A stretch of DNA of 64,000 nucleotides from Leptospira semungkisensis (GTDB lineage: Bacteria > Spirochaetota > Leptospiria > Leptospirales > Leptospiraceae), in NCBI RefSeq assembly GCF_004770055.1, contig NZ_RQEP01000010.1, forward strand, positions 1 through 64,000. Direction: 5' to 3'. The position numbers and the translations under genes were made by a program. Positions 41,854-51,564 of the stretch are shown here, piece after piece. Positions within the stretch are counted from its first letter, which is position 1; every line of letters begins with the position of its first letter. The notes under the pieces were generated by a model that worked only from the letters and a program-made list of their open reading frames with translations, was not told the DNA's origin and did not search any database.

Positions 41854-42294
41854 TCACTTTGCCACTAGAGAGTTTTGAGAGAGAACATCGACCCCACTCA
41901 AGGTATCTTTTACAGGGCAGATCCGATTGATATGCCTAAGAAGAGAGTCAATATTCTCGTTAGGAGAATCGGATTGGATCTCCACTTTGTACCGGATTTC
42001 TGAAAATCCAGGACGCACCTGAGCAAGCTCCTGGAATCCGTCTAGATCCAAATCACCTTCTACATGCACTTGGAAATCCTTCAATTCGACTTTATGAGCA
42101 GGAGCATAAAGAGAAACAAGAACTCCTACGCAACTCGCCAGACCACCTAACACTAGTTCTACGGGATTCGGTCCCTGATCCGTTCCACCTAAGATCTCAG
42201 GCTCATCCACGACCCATTTATGATTCCTGGATTGGAGATTTAATTTCAATCCTCCCGCCCAAGATGCCTTACTTTCAAATACCGTATTCGCCAT
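41854..42294 (-). CDS. OsmC/Ohr family protein (146 aa)
   Basis: Thiol-dependent hydroperoxide-resistance fold. The two redox cysteines are Cys55 (LGGLASCVGVLV) and Cys126 (RICPVKDTL), the standard pair. GPNPVELVLGGLASC is the family's central helix. The glycine-rich start (FESKASWAGGLKLNL) and length are typical. The usual activity is reduction of organic hydroperoxides with dihydrolipoyl or other thiols; OsmC-like members of this sequence type are less well characterised than Ohr. An inverted repeat with the ribosome binding site in one arm lies directly upstream (42298-42321). Confidence 0.88.
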   Translation of the reverse strand: MANTVFESKASWAGGLKLNLQSRNHKWVVDEPEILGGTDQGPNPVELVLGGLASCVGVLVSLYAPAHKVELKDFQVHVEGDLDLDGFQELAQVRPGFSEIRYKVEIQSDSPNENIDSLLRHINRICPVKDTLSGVDVLSQNSLVAK

Positions 42295-42297
42295 GCC

Positions 42298-42321
42298 GGT
42301 CCTCCCAAATATGAGAGGACC
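42298..42321. promoter_or_regulatory. Inverted repeat covering the OsmC-gene ribosome binding site
   Basis: GGTCCTC-N10-GAGGACC is a perfect 7+7 inverted repeat beginning three bases from the start codon at 42294. Read on the minus strand, the proximal arm contains GGGAGG, the only Shine-Dalgarno candidate. It could be a repressor operator in DNA or an RNA hairpin that hides the ribosome site. Confidence 0.5.
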
Positions 42322-42429
42322 TTGCTTTGTTTTTTCTCAAAGGGAATCACATTACATGTTATTGCAGATGATTTGTTCGCTTTAATGAACAGTAAATTAG
42401 TCCGATGCCCAAACGTTTAGCGGGGAAGA

Positions 42430-43692
42430 TCAGTCGTAATCCTTTCCTCTAAACTTCTTCCAAATGTTCGAAAGATGTTCTCGGATCTTTGCTTCCATTC
42501 CGTTGCGGGTAGGCTTATAGAACTGAGGTGGATTCTCGGAGAGATCGTCCGGAAAATAAGAAAACGGCACAAATCCTCCGAAATCATGAGGATACTTATA
42601 GCCCTGGCTCGCTCCTTCTTTTTTATGCAAGGCAGTCGGAGCATTCCTAAGTCTATTAGGAATTTTTAAACTAGGTCCTCTTTCCTTCACAAAAGAAAGA
42701 GCGGAATTGATCCCCAAGTAAGAAGCATTGGATTTAGGACAGGATGCGAGAAAAGAAGTCACTTGCCCTAGAACGATCCTTCCTTCTGGCATTCCAATCG
42801 TCTCTAAAGCCTGGAGACCGGCAATGGCGAGAGGAAGTCCGTGGACGGACGCATTCCCTATATCCTCCGAGGCCAGAATGATCAAACGTCTTGCGATAAA
42901 AAGAGGATCCTCTCCTCCTTCTAACATCAGAGCAAGGTAGAATAAGGCAGCGTCAGGATCACTTCCTCGTACCGATTTGATGAATGCAGAGATCACATCG
43001 TAATGGCTCTCCCCACTCTGATCATATTCGATGACTCGGCTCTCTAAGAAAGTATTCACATCACTCGCTTGGATATTAGCACCTGCATCGAAAGAAAGAG
43101 AAAGACCTTCTAAATTGGATAGAAGTTTTCTTGCATCCCCTCCTGAATATCGAACGAGCAATGAACAAGCCTCTTCCGTTAGATCCGGTTTAGGATCCAA
43201 GGAGTCTATTCCCCGAGAGAGGATCTCGAATAATTCCTTTTCTCCGAGTGGTTCTAAACGAAGCACCTGGCATCTGGATAATAATGGTTTTGTAATACGA
43301 AAGGAAGGACTTTCCGTAGTAGCACCGATGAGCACAAGACTTCCCGTCTCGACTCCCTTTAAGAGACTGTCTTGCTGAGAAGAACTGAATCTATGGATCT
43401 CATCCAAGAATAGAAGGATGCTTCCCTCTTTTTCGGATCTTTCTAACAGCTTCTTTATATCCGCTACCCCGGTAGTAACCGCGTTGTATTCCACAAAGGG
43501 AAGCTTCCAGGTATTTCCGAGTATCTTTGCGATCGTGGACTTTCCCGTTCCAGGTGGTCCGTAGAGAAGAATGCTGACAGGTTCTTTAAATTTTTGTAAT
43601 TGTTGTTTGGCCTTTTCTTGCCCGATCACTTGAGCAAATGCAGAAGGCCTGATCCTATGAGGCAGAGGAGCTTTTTCAAATAGACTGCCCAA
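42430..43692 (-). CDS. rarA: Replication-associated recombination protein A (RarA/MgsA), TTG start
   Basis: AAA+ ATPase that acts at stalled replication forks. The frame is open to 43809, but a TTG at 43692 gives a protein (about 420 aa) beginning [16 protein letters not shown], the normal RarA N-terminus, with GGAAG five bases upstream; the upstream extension has no family match. Walker A is GPPGTGKST, Walker [12 protein letters not shown], with sensor 1 in [11 protein letters not shown]. The C-terminal tetramerisation part includes [24 protein letters not shown] in pieces and YKYPHDF. It overlaps the small Cys protein gene by 17 bases, so translation is likely coupled. Confidence 0.9.
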   Translation of the reverse strand: MGSLFEKAPLPHRIRPSAFAQVIGQEKAKQQLQKFKEPVSILLYGPPGTGKSTIAKILGNTWKLPFVEYNAVTTGVADIKKLLERSEKEGSILLFLDEIHRFSSSQQDSLLKGVETGSLVLIGATTESPSFRITKPLLSRCQVLRLEPLGEKELFEILSRGIDSLDPKPDLTEEACSLLVRYSGGDARKLLSNLEGLSLSFDAGANIQASDVNTFLESRVIEYDQSGESHYDVISAFIKSVRGSDPDAALFYLALMLEGGEDPLFIARRLIILASEDIGNASVHGLPLAIAGLQALETIGMPEGRIVLGQVTSFLASCPKSNASYLGINSALSFVKERGPSLKIPNRLRNAPTALHKKEGASQGYKYPHDFGGFVPFSYFPDDLSENPPQFYKPTRNGMEAKIREHLSNIWKKFRGKDYD

Positions 43693-43915
43693 GTTCTTCC
43701 AATTCCCTTTGGACCTTGCGCACGCAGGAACGAATCGTTGCATTGCAAACATCGCAGGCGCTATGACAGCAAACCAAAGATTGCTCTCTGATCTTTCCGT
43801 CCAAAACATTCTCCACCAACTCGGCGATGCGCACAGGTAGACTAAACCAATCTAGATTTTCTAAGATTAATTCCCTGCGGGTCTTTGGTATTAAGCGAGG
43901 AGAGTCGTCCATCAT
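43676..43915 (-). CDS. Small Cys-cluster protein (79 aa)
   Basis: Not assigned to a family. The helical first half ([23 protein letters not shown]) is followed by a cysteine cluster, CC-x3-C-x2-C-x6-C, at residues 49, 50, 54, 57 and 64, and an amphipathic tail. The cluster could bind zinc or an Fe-S centre. The gene sits between the DedA-family gene and rarA, overlapping rarA by 17 bases, in a tightly packed minus-strand run, which supports it being real. A second Met directly after the first leaves the exact start open. Confidence 0.55.
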   Translation of the reverse strand: MMDDSPRLIPKTRRELILENLDWFSLPVRIAELVENVLDGKIREQSLVCCHSACDVCNATIRSCVRKVQRELEELGQSI

Positions 43916-43960
43916 CTAACCTTTCATAAATCCGATCTTAGGCTCCGTCAATCCGAATGT

Positions 43961-44557
43961 TCAGATCGCAATCCATCCACCTTTGATTAGATAGTAGTAG
44001 AGAAAGAAACGGGGGATCCTAAAAAGTGCGGCAAGCATATAAAGTCTGAATTTCATTCCCATTGCACCTGCTGCCACTGATGTCCAAGAATAAGGAAGTG
44101 GAGTCAAGGCTCCTAAGACCACGGCCCAAAACCCGAATCTCTTTACATACACTTCTAATTTCTCTTCATGCTTTCTCATGAATTTAGTGAATGTATCCAG
44201 CTTAGGAAGAAGATACTTTCCCTGTGCATACGAACAGGCGCCTGCAATCAAAGACCCAAAAGATGCGAAGAAGATTACCCAGAAATCAGGCATCTTTGCA
44301 GCAACCGCCAAAATCAGGAACGTATCAGGAGGAAGAAACACATGCACCGAATCGGCGATCAAGATAGCCAATCCGACTCCAGGAACTCCGGTATAGCTTA
44401 GAAAGGATTCGGCTACCAGTTTCACTTCTTCGCTAAAGAATCTAGCTAGAAATATGACTCCTAAGAATAGAAGCACACTGGCGATCAGAGTCTGCTTCAA
44501 TAGCTGAGAGAGCATTTTGTCTGTGGAGTTTTTGGTTTCTGCGGATCCTGTTTTCAA
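43961..44557 (-). CDS. DedA/VTT-domain membrane protein (198 aa)
   Basis: Inner-membrane protein of the DedA/SNARE-associated (VTT) family, thought to act as lipid scramblases or flippases coupled to proton flow. Four to five hydrophobic segments are seen. The family's conserved glycine/arginine loop appears as FGSLIAGACSYAQGKYL (about 99-115) and FGFWAVVLGALTPLPYSWTSVAAGAMGM (about 146-173), where the F-x-R-x-x-P-x-x-R motif of DedA is weakly kept as LTPLPYSWTS. It lies six bases downstream of mutL. Substrate lipid unknown. Confidence 0.8.
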   Translation of the reverse strand: MKTGSAETKNSTDKMLSQLLKQTLIASVLLFLGVIFLARFFSEEVKLVAESFLSYTGVPGVGLAILIADSVHVFLPPDTFLILAVAAKMPDFWVIFFASFGSLIAGACSYAQGKYLLPKLDTFTKFMRKHEEKLEVYVKRFGFWAVVLGALTPLPYSWTSVAAGAMGMKFRLYMLAALFRIPRFFLYYYLIKGGWIAI

Positions 44558-44562
44558 ATCAT

Positions 44563-46344
44563 CTACCTGCGATGGAACATTCTTTCTAGATCTTCACGAG
44601 TTAGTTTCACAAGAGTCGGGCGCCCATGAGGACAACGGGAAGGATTCTCACAATAACTGAGTCTGTTTAACATCTCCGCAATCAGATGATCGGAGAGTTG
44701 ATCTCCTTTTTTGACTGCGGATCTGCAGGCAACGCATTTAGCCATCAGATCATAGAGCTCAGGTTCGGGGACTTCCTTGCCACCGGTTCGATTCAGAAAA
44801 TCTAATACGATTTCCTTTTCATGTCCCGGCAAAAAATAGCCAGGCACTTCTCGGAGCACCATGCTATCTTCTCCCAGAGATTCCAATTGCAGTCCGACTT
44901 CTTGGTATTCGGGCAATCTATCCTTGATATCCTCTGCCTCTTGCTTCGAAACAGGGATCCGGATCGGAGTGAGAAGAGGTTGGATACCGTAATTTTTCTT
45001 CTTTAATTTGCGAAGAACTTCTTCGTAGCGGATTCTTTCGTGAGCGGTATGTTGGTCTATGATATAGAAACCGTCCTCGCCTTCCGCAAGAATGAATGTC
45101 TCGAACAAAAGACCGAAATGTTTTTTTGGAATAAACTCGGAATGCTTGATAGGAATGTCGGTCAGATCTTCTAACCTAGATCCAGGACCCACATCTTCCA
45201 CGGGAAACGAAGGAGAATGTTTGACTTCTTCATAAAGTGTAGAACCTAACAATTGCTGTTCCATTCCCCCAGTATGTTGGGAATAAGAATAGAGAGTGCT
45301 TTCCATTCTCTTCGGCTCTGGACGAAGCAAACGATTCTTCAGTTCTAAAAAGCGCACAGGAGTGCTGGATCTCAGCTCTTTTTGGATCAGCTGTAAAAAG
45401 AACGTATTGAAACCTTCCTCATCCAAGAAACGGATCTCTTTCTTGGCAGGATGAACGTTCACATCTATCGCTTCCGGATCTACTTCGAAGAATAAGAAAC
45501 AATACGGATGCGCGTTCGGAGGCAATAATTCATCATAACATTTTTTTAATAGATGAGAAGAGTATTTAATCTCTACAGGACGACCATTCACAAAGATGAA
45601 TTGTCCTGTTCGGTTGGATTTATAGAAATCCGGATCGCTTATATATCCTTTTGCCTTCCAGCCCTTGCGTTCTAGTTGAACTTCCAATAAATGGTCTCTG
45701 AAATTCTCTCCAAATAGATCTATGATCCTTTCCCTCTTATCTTTGGGAGAAAGACGAAAGATTTCCTTTCCGTCCTGAACGAATCTAAATCGAATATCTT
45801 CTCTCGAAAGAGCCTGTACTGTAACCCGATCTCTGATCTTCTTATCTTCAGAACGAACAGACTTGAGGAATTTCCTACGAACTGGAGTATTATAGAAAAG
45901 ATCTTCTACTAAGATCTTTGTTCCTTTGAAACCTGGGATAGCTTCCTTGGATTGGATCTGTCCCTTCTCGGCATGTACTTTCCAAGCAGTCGTCTCCCCA
46001 GTTCCTGTCTCCAAGGTAAGCTTGGAAACGGAAGCGATAGAGGCCAGTGCCTCTCCTCTAAATCCGTAAGAAGCGACTAACTCTAGATCTCTCAGAGTTT
46101 TGATCTTACTCGTAGCATGTCTTTGGAGTGCGAGAGGAATATCCTCTTCTTGGATGCCGGATCCATTGTCAGAGAGTAATAGAGAGGTAAGACCTCCATC
46201 CCTGGACTCCACTTCTATGGTGTCTGCGCCTGCATCCACCGAGTTCTCCATCATTTCTTTCAGAACGGAATGAGCCGATTCGATGACTTCTCCCGCGGCG
46301 ATCTGATTGATGAGTTCCGGACTGAGTTCCTGGATCCTTCCCAT
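44563..46344 (-). CDS. mutL: DNA mismatch repair protein MutL (593 aa)
   Basis: GHKL ATPase that couples MutS recognition to strand removal. The N-terminal domain has [26 protein letters not shown] and [11 protein letters not shown] in order, then the transducer domain. The C-terminal domain carries the latent endonuclease motif [12 protein letters not shown] (DQHA-x2-E-x4-E type), plus [10 protein letters not shown] and CPHGRP, so this is the nicking MutL found in bacteria without MutH. Length is standard. It lies between the 7TM kinase gene (35-base gap) and the DedA-family gene (five-base gap). Confidence 0.96.
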   Translation of the reverse strand: MGRIQELSPELINQIAAGEVIESAHSVLKEMMENSVDAGADTIEVESRDGGLTSLLLSDNGSGIQEEDIPLALQRHATSKIKTLRDLELVASYGFRGEALASIASVSKLTLETGTGETTAWKVHAEKGQIQSKEAIPGFKGTKILVEDLFYNTPVRRKFLKSVRSEDKKIRDRVTVQALSREDIRFRFVQDGKEIFRLSPKDKRERIIDLFGENFRDHLLEVQLERKGWKAKGYISDPDFYKSNRTGQFIFVNGRPVEIKYSSHLLKKCYDELLPPNAHPYCFLFFEVDPEAIDVNVHPAKKEIRFLDEEGFNTFFLQLIQKELRSSTPVRFLELKNRLLRPEPKRMESTLYSYSQHTGGMEQQLLGSTLYEEVKHSPSFPVEDVGPGSRLEDLTDIPIKHSEFIPKKHFGLLFETFILAEGEDGFYIIDQHTAHERIRYEEVLRKLKKKNYGIQPLLTPIRIPVSKQEAEDIKDRLPEYQEVGLQLESLGEDSMVLREVPGYFLPGHEKEIVLDFLNRTGGKEVPEPELYDLMAKCVACRSAVKKGDQLSDHLIAEMLNRLSYCENPSRCPHGRPTLVKLTREDLERMFHRR

Positions 46345-46379
46345 GTATGGGACCTAGATTGGTCCGAGGAAGTCTTATG

Positions 46380-48428
46380 TCAAGATTGGATTTCGGGTTT
46401 GGATAGGCCGATTTCTAGGGTAAAGACAGAGCCAAAACCTGGCTTGCTTTCTACGGAAATGCTTCCGTCCATTTTCTCGGCGAGTGCCTTGCAAAGGGAA
46501 AGACCCAGGCCCGCTCCTTGGAATGGTTTGGTCACCCCTGAATCCACTTGCTGGAATGGATTAAAGATAGAAGTGAGTTTATCTGCAGGGATGCCTATGC
46601 CTGTATCCTGAACTTGGAATCGAACCCTATACTGGAACTTTGTCTCCGTAACCAACTCACCTACAAGCTTAATGGAACCTTGGCTCGTGAACTTTTCTGC
46701 ATTTTCTAAGAGCACGAGAAGCATTGCCTTAAATCTCTCCTCATCCCCTTCGACTGCTTCGGGAAGAGTATCGCTTACGACCACTGAAAATTGGAGCCCT
46801 TTTCTGCGAATCTTATCTTCTACTCTCATCGCAGCCTCATAAACCGAGGCCCTCAAGTTGAATCGTTTATTCAAAAGATATAATGTTCCCTTTTCCAAAC
46901 TGGAAGCATCCAGCATGGAACCCAGGATCACCATCATCGCGTCCCCGCTTCTTTTAAGAAGCTCCAACATTTCCTTATGCTCGGGATTGATATCAGAATC
47001 CAAGAGCATTTGGGTGATGCCCATGATCCCGTTCATCGGAGTACGGACCTCGTGATCTACGTTGATTAAAAATTCGCTCTTTGCTTTGTTCGCTGCTTCG
47101 GCCTCGTCTCTTGCGGATTCCAACTGTTTAGTTCTCTTTGTGACCAATTCTTCTAAGTTGGTGTTCAGCATTTCTTGGGCTTTCTCTCTTTCTCTGAAAC
47201 CGCTTAGCATCTTGCTCGAAAGAGAAAGCGAATTAGAGAGCATGAAAATCCCGACTCCTACCCCGCTGATCTCCCAAGAATCGAAGACCTCCGCATGAAA
47301 TAAGATCTCGCTCCCGAGTAGGATGAGTAGAATGATGAAACCGATCAGATAGATACGAGCTCCCACCATCTTCTTGCGGACAGCATGTGCGAGTATCGTG
47401 AGAGAAGCCTGCCCGGCAAAAATGTACATTACATAAGAAGGAGTGATTAGATAAGAATAAATTTCAGGATCGGTGAATAGAGTGATCGCAGTAAAAATCC
47501 CCGCTACCCAATAGCTGATCTGCAAGGATCTTTTGCCGAAATCCACAGGAAAAACCGTGCGCAAGAAATGGAGAGCCAGTGGCATTCCCAGAAACCAGCT
47601 GATGAATTCAGTTCTGAGATAAACCTTGGGTCCCACCAGAAGATGCTCTGGCATGAGACGAACTCCTGTGGAATATAATCTAAGTCCCACAAGGATCGCA
47701 AAGAATCCAAGGATCAATGCAGACGGATCCTTTTTATAAAACGCGGCGACGCAAATATGAAAAAGACCTAAGAAGAAGATACCTCCACATAAAATACTCT
47801 CCAAGTCCCTGCGATCCATATAGTAACGACTAATACAGGAATAAGTCCCGAAGATAGGAGGCTTCCAGAGTCCTCCTTTTCTATAATGATAGTTGGAGAC
47901 CTCGAAGTCTAAATTCGCTTTTCCCTGCCAAGCGGGAAGGATCACATAACTTGTCCTTAATTCTAAGGCTTCTAAAGAAGGATCTCCTACTCTCCCCACC
48001 TCGTGCATTAGAACTCCATTAAATAGAATCCTGTAATTTGTTCCTTGATCATAAGATACCAGATGAAGGCTCTCCACCGGTTTTTCAGAATGAAGTTCTA
48101 CTCTGTATAAGGCTCTTCCATACTTCGGATATTCGGAAGGAGCAGGCGCAGTCCATTCGCTTTTGTTCCAGCTACCGGGAACTTCTTGGAGAGAAAATTC
48201 TTTGGGCTCCAAAGGAAGGCTCGTGTCCGGTTCAGTTCCCAACCAAGCAAACTTCCAATCTCCAGTCATACGAAAGCATTCGCCTCTACTGCGAAACTCT
48301 TCCCAATCCAATGCGCCGTTTTTTAAACCGGCCCTACCGGGAGAAGGAGTACAAGAGACGCAGAAAAGCAAAAGACTCCAGACAAAGAGAGATATTTTAG
48401 AGAAGCTTCCCATTCGGATCGAAAGCAT
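46380..48428 (-). CDS. 7TM-DISM sensor histidine kinase (682 aa)
   Basis: The N-terminal hydrophobic segment ends at LLFCVSC (Cys26), a possible lipobox. Residues 40-200 form an extracellular jelly-roll domain of the 7TMR-DISM kind, 205-405 hold seven hydrophobic segments, and a coiled coil at 410-450 leads to a HisKA domain with His459 in FLINVDHEVRTPMNGIMG. The ATPase domain (about 560-675) has NAEKF, DTGIGIP and GAGLGLSLCKALAEKM. No receiver domain is fused and no response regulator is adjacent. Alternative start: Met6. DISM domains commonly bind carbohydrates or related ligands; the ligand here is unknown. Confidence 0.9.
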   Translation of the reverse strand: MLSIRMGSFSKISLFVWSLLLFCVSCTPSPGRAGLKNGALDWEEFRSRGECFRMTGDWKFAWLGTEPDTSLPLEPKEFSLQEVPGSWNKSEWTAPAPSEYPKYGRALYRVELHSEKPVESLHLVSYDQGTNYRILFNGVLMHEVGRVGDPSLEALELRTSYVILPAWQGKANLDFEVSNYHYRKGGLWKPPIFGTYSCISRYYMDRRDLESILCGGIFFLGLFHICVAAFYKKDPSALILGFFAILVGLRLYSTGVRLMPEHLLVGPKVYLRTEFISWFLGMPLALHFLRTVFPVDFGKRSLQISYWVAGIFTAITLFTDPEIYSYLITPSYVMYIFAGQASLTILAHAVRKKMVGARIYLIGFIILLILLGSEILFHAEVFDSWEISGVGVGIFMLSNSLSLSSKMLSGFREREKAQEMLNTNLEELVTKRTKQLESARDEAEAANKAKSEFLINVDHEVRTPMNGIMGITQMLLDSDINPEHKEMLELLKRSGDAMMVILGSMLDASSLEKGTLYLLNKRFNLRASVYEAAMRVEDKIRRKGLQFSVVVSDTLPEAVEGDEERFKAMLLVLLENAEKFTSQGSIKLVGELVTETKFQYRVRFQVQDTGIGIPADKLTSIFNPFQQVDSGVTKPFQGAGLGLSLCKALAEKMDGSISVESKPGFGSVFTLEIGLSKPEIQS

Positions 48429-48470
48429 CTTCCGCCATTTTATAGGAAATCGTCGAGGAGAATCCGGATC

Positions 48471-48490
48471 CTTCTTCTGAAAAGAAGAAG
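48471..48490. repeat. Intercistronic hairpin after the chloride channel gene
   Basis: CTTCTTCT-GAAA-AGAAGAAG is a perfect 8-bp stem with a 4-base loop. It begins immediately after the stop codon of the channel gene on the minus strand and could protect or divide the transcript before the 7TM kinase gene. Confidence 0.35.
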
Positions 48491-49747
48491 CTAAACAGAA
48501 TCTGCTTGAGAACGAATAAAGGGAGCCTTAGGAGAAAGGAAATAACCTGTCAAAGAAGCGAATAGAACCGGAGTAAAATTCGAAACCCCAGTGAGTCCAG
48601 TCAACAGGATCGTTGTGCTGATCGGAGTCTTGGTGACTGACGCGTTCACAGAAGCCATCAAACAGATCAATAAAAAGGATTCGTTTTCGGATGGGAAGAA
48701 GTCCATGAAGAATCTTCCGGACACTGCTCCCAAGAAGAAGAGAGGTATAATGATCCCTCCTCTCCATCCGCTGGATACAGTAATATTGATGGATAAGATC
48801 TTAAGAAGGGCAAGCACCCCGAAAAACATCCAACTTCCTTTGCTAACTACGATCTCGTTCAATTGATCATGACCGAAATATCTGGTCAAAGGTTCGTAAT
48901 ATGCGATACAACCTAAGAGAAGCCCGCCTATGGTTGTCTTTACGAAGATAGGAAGTCGAATTTTAGAAAAAGAAAATTTAGTGATCTGGAATATTCCATA
49001 AAAGACCCAACCGACTAGGGCGCCTGCAATCCCGAATAGGATCGCATATTGAAAATCCTCAATCCCTCCAGGAATGTATTGGGGGAATTCCCAAGTAGGT
49101 CCTATGCCTATGTCTGTCATGAATAAGAATACGAAGTATGCGCTACAACTGGAAAGAAATGCGGGAAGCAATGCCTCGTAATATTCCACCACATGTCTAT
49201 GTTGTAGGATTTCTAGAGCAAATAATGCCCCACCCAAAGGAGATCCGAATAAGGAAGTAAATCCTGCCGCCATTCCTGCAATCGTCATGGAGCGAAGCTC
49301 CTCTCCTTCGAGACCTATCTTCTCCGCAAACCAACTTCCAAAAGAACCAGTGATCTGAACAAGAGGAGCCTCGGGTCCGGCACTTCCTCCGGAAGAAATA
49401 CTCAAGAGAGAAGAAAGAGCCATAGAAGGATTATTCTTGGGATCGAGCTTTCCACCTCTGAAACGTATATTATCGATTACTAATGAGATTTCTCCAGGTT
49501 CTCCCAGAAAATAAATAATGAGCCCGATCAACAGACCGGAGGCAGTCATGATTAAGATGATGGATTGTCCTTCGAAATTGGACAGAAGCTTGGTGATATA
49601 CTCTAAGCATTTCCAAAATAAAGCGGAGAATAATCCCGCAAAGATCCCAAGGAGTACATAAAGAATACTCCAACGAGAAAGCATGAAAGGATTTCTCTTA
49701 GAGATAATGAAAATTGGATTCTTAAAGAAGGATTGGATCCGGTCCAT
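48491..49747 (-). CDS. ClC-family chloride channel or Cl-/H+ antiporter (418 aa)
   Basis: Polytopic ion transporter with about ten membrane segments. The selectivity loops are GGSAGPEAPLVQITG (matching the GREGP loop and keeping the gating Glu), GMAAGFTSLFGSPLGGALFALE and, late in the protein, SGWRGGIIIPLFFLGA. The gating Glu suggests either an exchanger or a gated channel. CBS domains are absent. It sits 20 bases after purM in a co-directional run. The symbol clcA is often used for such genes, but the subtype is not proven here. Confidence 0.9.
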   Translation of the reverse strand: MDRIQSFFKNPIFIISKRNPFMLSRWSILYVLLGIFAGLFSALFWKCLEYITKLLSNFEGQSIILIMTASGLLIGLIIYFLGEPGEISLVIDNIRFRGGKLDPKNNPSMALSSLLSISSGGSAGPEAPLVQITGSFGSWFAEKIGLEGEELRSMTIAGMAAGFTSLFGSPLGGALFALEILQHRHVVEYYEALLPAFLSSCSAYFVFLFMTDIGIGPTWEFPQYIPGGIEDFQYAILFGIAGALVGWVFYGIFQITKFSFSKIRLPIFVKTTIGGLLLGCIAYYEPLTRYFGHDQLNEIVVSKGSWMFFGVLALLKILSINITVSSGWRGGIIIPLFFLGAVSGRFFMDFFPSENESFLLICLMASVNASVTKTPISTTILLTGLTGVSNFTPVLFASLTGYFLSPKAPFIRSQADSV

Positions 49748-49767
49748 GAGCTATCCGATCTTTCCGA

Positions 49768-50805
49768 TCAAACAAAAAGAACAGACTCTTTTTTTCTTTC
49801 TCGTATTACGCCGATTTTGCGGACGGACTCCCCTTTTTCTTCCAATGCCTTGGTCGCCTCCGATTCAAATTCGGGAGATACTACTACGATATACCCGATC
49901 CCCATATTGAAAGTGGAATAGAGTTCCGTTTCAGAGAGAGAAGGGAAATCTTTTTTCAATCTCACAAAGAAAGGATTTTCAGGAAGGCTGTCTCTTTTCA
50001 ATTCAACCGCGGCAGAGTCAGGCAAAACTCTAGGAATATTTTCGTAGAATCCTCCTCCGGTGACATGCACCATTCCTTTCACTTCTGCTTTTTTGAGAAG
50101 GTTCAGAATGCTTTGCACATAGATTCGAGTTGGACGAAGAGCAAATTCTCTTAAGAAATCGATTGTCTCTTGTTTCTCGGGAAGTTTTCTCCCTTCTACC
50201 AAGTACAATTTACGGATGAGAGAAAAGCCGTTGCTGTGAGGACCGGAAGATTCGAGACCGAGCACTATATCTCCGGGAAGGATCTTAGAACCATCGATTA
50301 GATCTTCTTTTTCTACCGCACCTACGACGAAGCCACCCAGATCATATTCATCAGGCTCCATTGTGCCTGGATGTTCCGCAGTTTCTCCTCCAAGGAGAGC
50401 GGCTCCGGAGAGTCTACAGCCCTTTACGATCCCGGCTACGATCCTTTCCATCTTAGCAGGATTCAGTTTTCCACAGGCGATATAATCCAGAAAGAAGAGA
50501 GGTTCTCCGCCGGAGACTAGAATATCATTCACACACATCGCCACTAGATCGATTCCAATCGTATCATGAATATCGAATAAACGCGCGAGCTCCACCTTAG
50601 TACCGACACCGTCCGTGCCGCTAAGAAGGATCGGATTTTTATAATTCTTAAGAAAGGAAACGTCGAAGGCGCCGGAGAATCCTCCCAGTCCGCCTAAAAC
50701 CCTAGGCCCATGGGTGGATTCTACGTTTTGTTTGATCTTTTTGACGAATTCTTGGCCGGCTTCGGTGTCTACACCGGCGGCCTTATAACTGATATTATCT
50801 TCCAT
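49768..50805 (-). CDS. purM: Phosphoribosylformylglycinamidine cyclo-ligase (345 aa)
   Basis: AIR synthetase, fifth step of purine synthesis, ATP-dependent closure of the imidazole ring in the cytoplasm. The signature YKAAGVDTEAGQEFV opens the protein, followed by LLSGTDGVGTKVELA, MCVNDILVSGGEPLFFLDY (about 95-113), GGETAEHPGTMEPDEYDL and the C-terminal VHVTGGGFYENIPRVLP. All PurM blocks are present and the length is standard. It starts a downstream series with the chloride channel gene (20-base gap). No other pur gene is in the window. Confidence 0.96.
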   Translation of the reverse strand: MEDNISYKAAGVDTEAGQEFVKKIKQNVESTHGPRVLGGLGGFSGAFDVSFLKNYKNPILLSGTDGVGTKVELARLFDIHDTIGIDLVAMCVNDILVSGGEPLFFLDYIACGKLNPAKMERIVAGIVKGCRLSGAALLGGETAEHPGTMEPDEYDLGGFVVGAVEKEDLIDGSKILPGDIVLGLESSGPHSNGFSLIRKLYLVEGRKLPEKQETIDFLREFALRPTRIYVQSILNLLKKAEVKGMVHVTGGGFYENIPRVLPDSAAVELKRDSLPENPFFVRLKKDFPSLSETELYSTFNMGIGYIVVVSPEFESEATKALEEKGESVRKIGVIRERKKESVLFV

Positions 50806-50861
50806 GGGACCCGCTCTTGAACAGAATTCCCGGATCGGGTCTAGTGCACAGAAAAAAAAGC

Positions 50862-51473
50862 CTATTTCATTTGGTCGATCTGTTCCATTGCAGCGAGTTC
50901 TGCCTTTGCAGCCTCTCTCACTTTCAAGGTCTTGACCCCAGGTCCTAGATCCACAGCTTCTCCGGCCTTGAGAAGAACTCGAGCCTCATCATCCTTTCTG
51001 GTGATTTGGACGCTTCCTTCGCGGACCGCAAAGGTCCCAGTCTCGTTCGCACGATTGACCTGTCCCCAAAATTGAGTCCCGCGAACTGCCGCCACTACAG
51101 TAGGAGTATCGATCGAAATGGACTCGTTCTTGTTCAACTTAACCACCTTGACCAAGATATTACCTTCATTCACTTTAATATAATTCTGATCGGCTCTTAA
51201 AGCAGCAACGGAAGCCTCAGTGCCTCCAAGCAAACGAACTGTTCCTAAAGTGGTGGTCAGATCCAAGGTAGAGTCCTTGTCCGTTTTTACGGTTTCTGCC
51301 TCTTTTACCTTATCGTTTATCTTTAATATTGCGTGCGCTTTCTCAGTGATCGCTTTTCCTACCAGGAAAGTCACGACTGCATCTGTGGTTTCCTCTTCCT
51401 TCGGTTTACAGAATGCAAAGCTTCCTATTAGGAAAGAGATTAGAATCAGTTTTGTAATGGATTGGAAGTTCAT
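50862..51473 (-). CDS. FecR-domain lipoprotein (203 aa)
   Basis: The start at 51473 gives a compact signal (MNFQSITKLILISFLIGSFAF) ending at Cys22, a relaxed leptospiral lipobox; the frame is open upstream, but that extension lacks any such feature. The mature part is a FecR-like beta domain with LTTTLGTVRLLGGTEASV (about 75-92), the repeat-like NYIKVNEGNILVKVVKL, and PTVVAAVRGTQFWGQV with FAVREGSVQI (about 125-165). FecR domains in spirochaete lipoproteins are of unknown function and are not tied to iron here. The spacer to purM is 56 bases. Confidence 0.8.
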   Translation of the reverse strand: MNFQSITKLILISFLIGSFAFCKPKEEETTDAVVTFLVGKAITEKAHAILKINDKVKEAETVKTDKDSTLDLTTTLGTVRLLGGTEASVAALRADQNYIKVNEGNILVKVVKLNKNESISIDTPTVVAAVRGTQFWGQVNRANETGTFAVREGSVQITRKDDEARVLLKAGEAVDLGPGVKTLKVREAAKAELAAMEQIDQMK

Positions 51474-51564
51474 ACGGATTCCTAAACCTAAAGGAAAAGG
51501 GTTAGACCGGGAACCAAAAAACGAAGCCTTTGGAAAAAAATTCTTACCTATTTTTACAATTATT

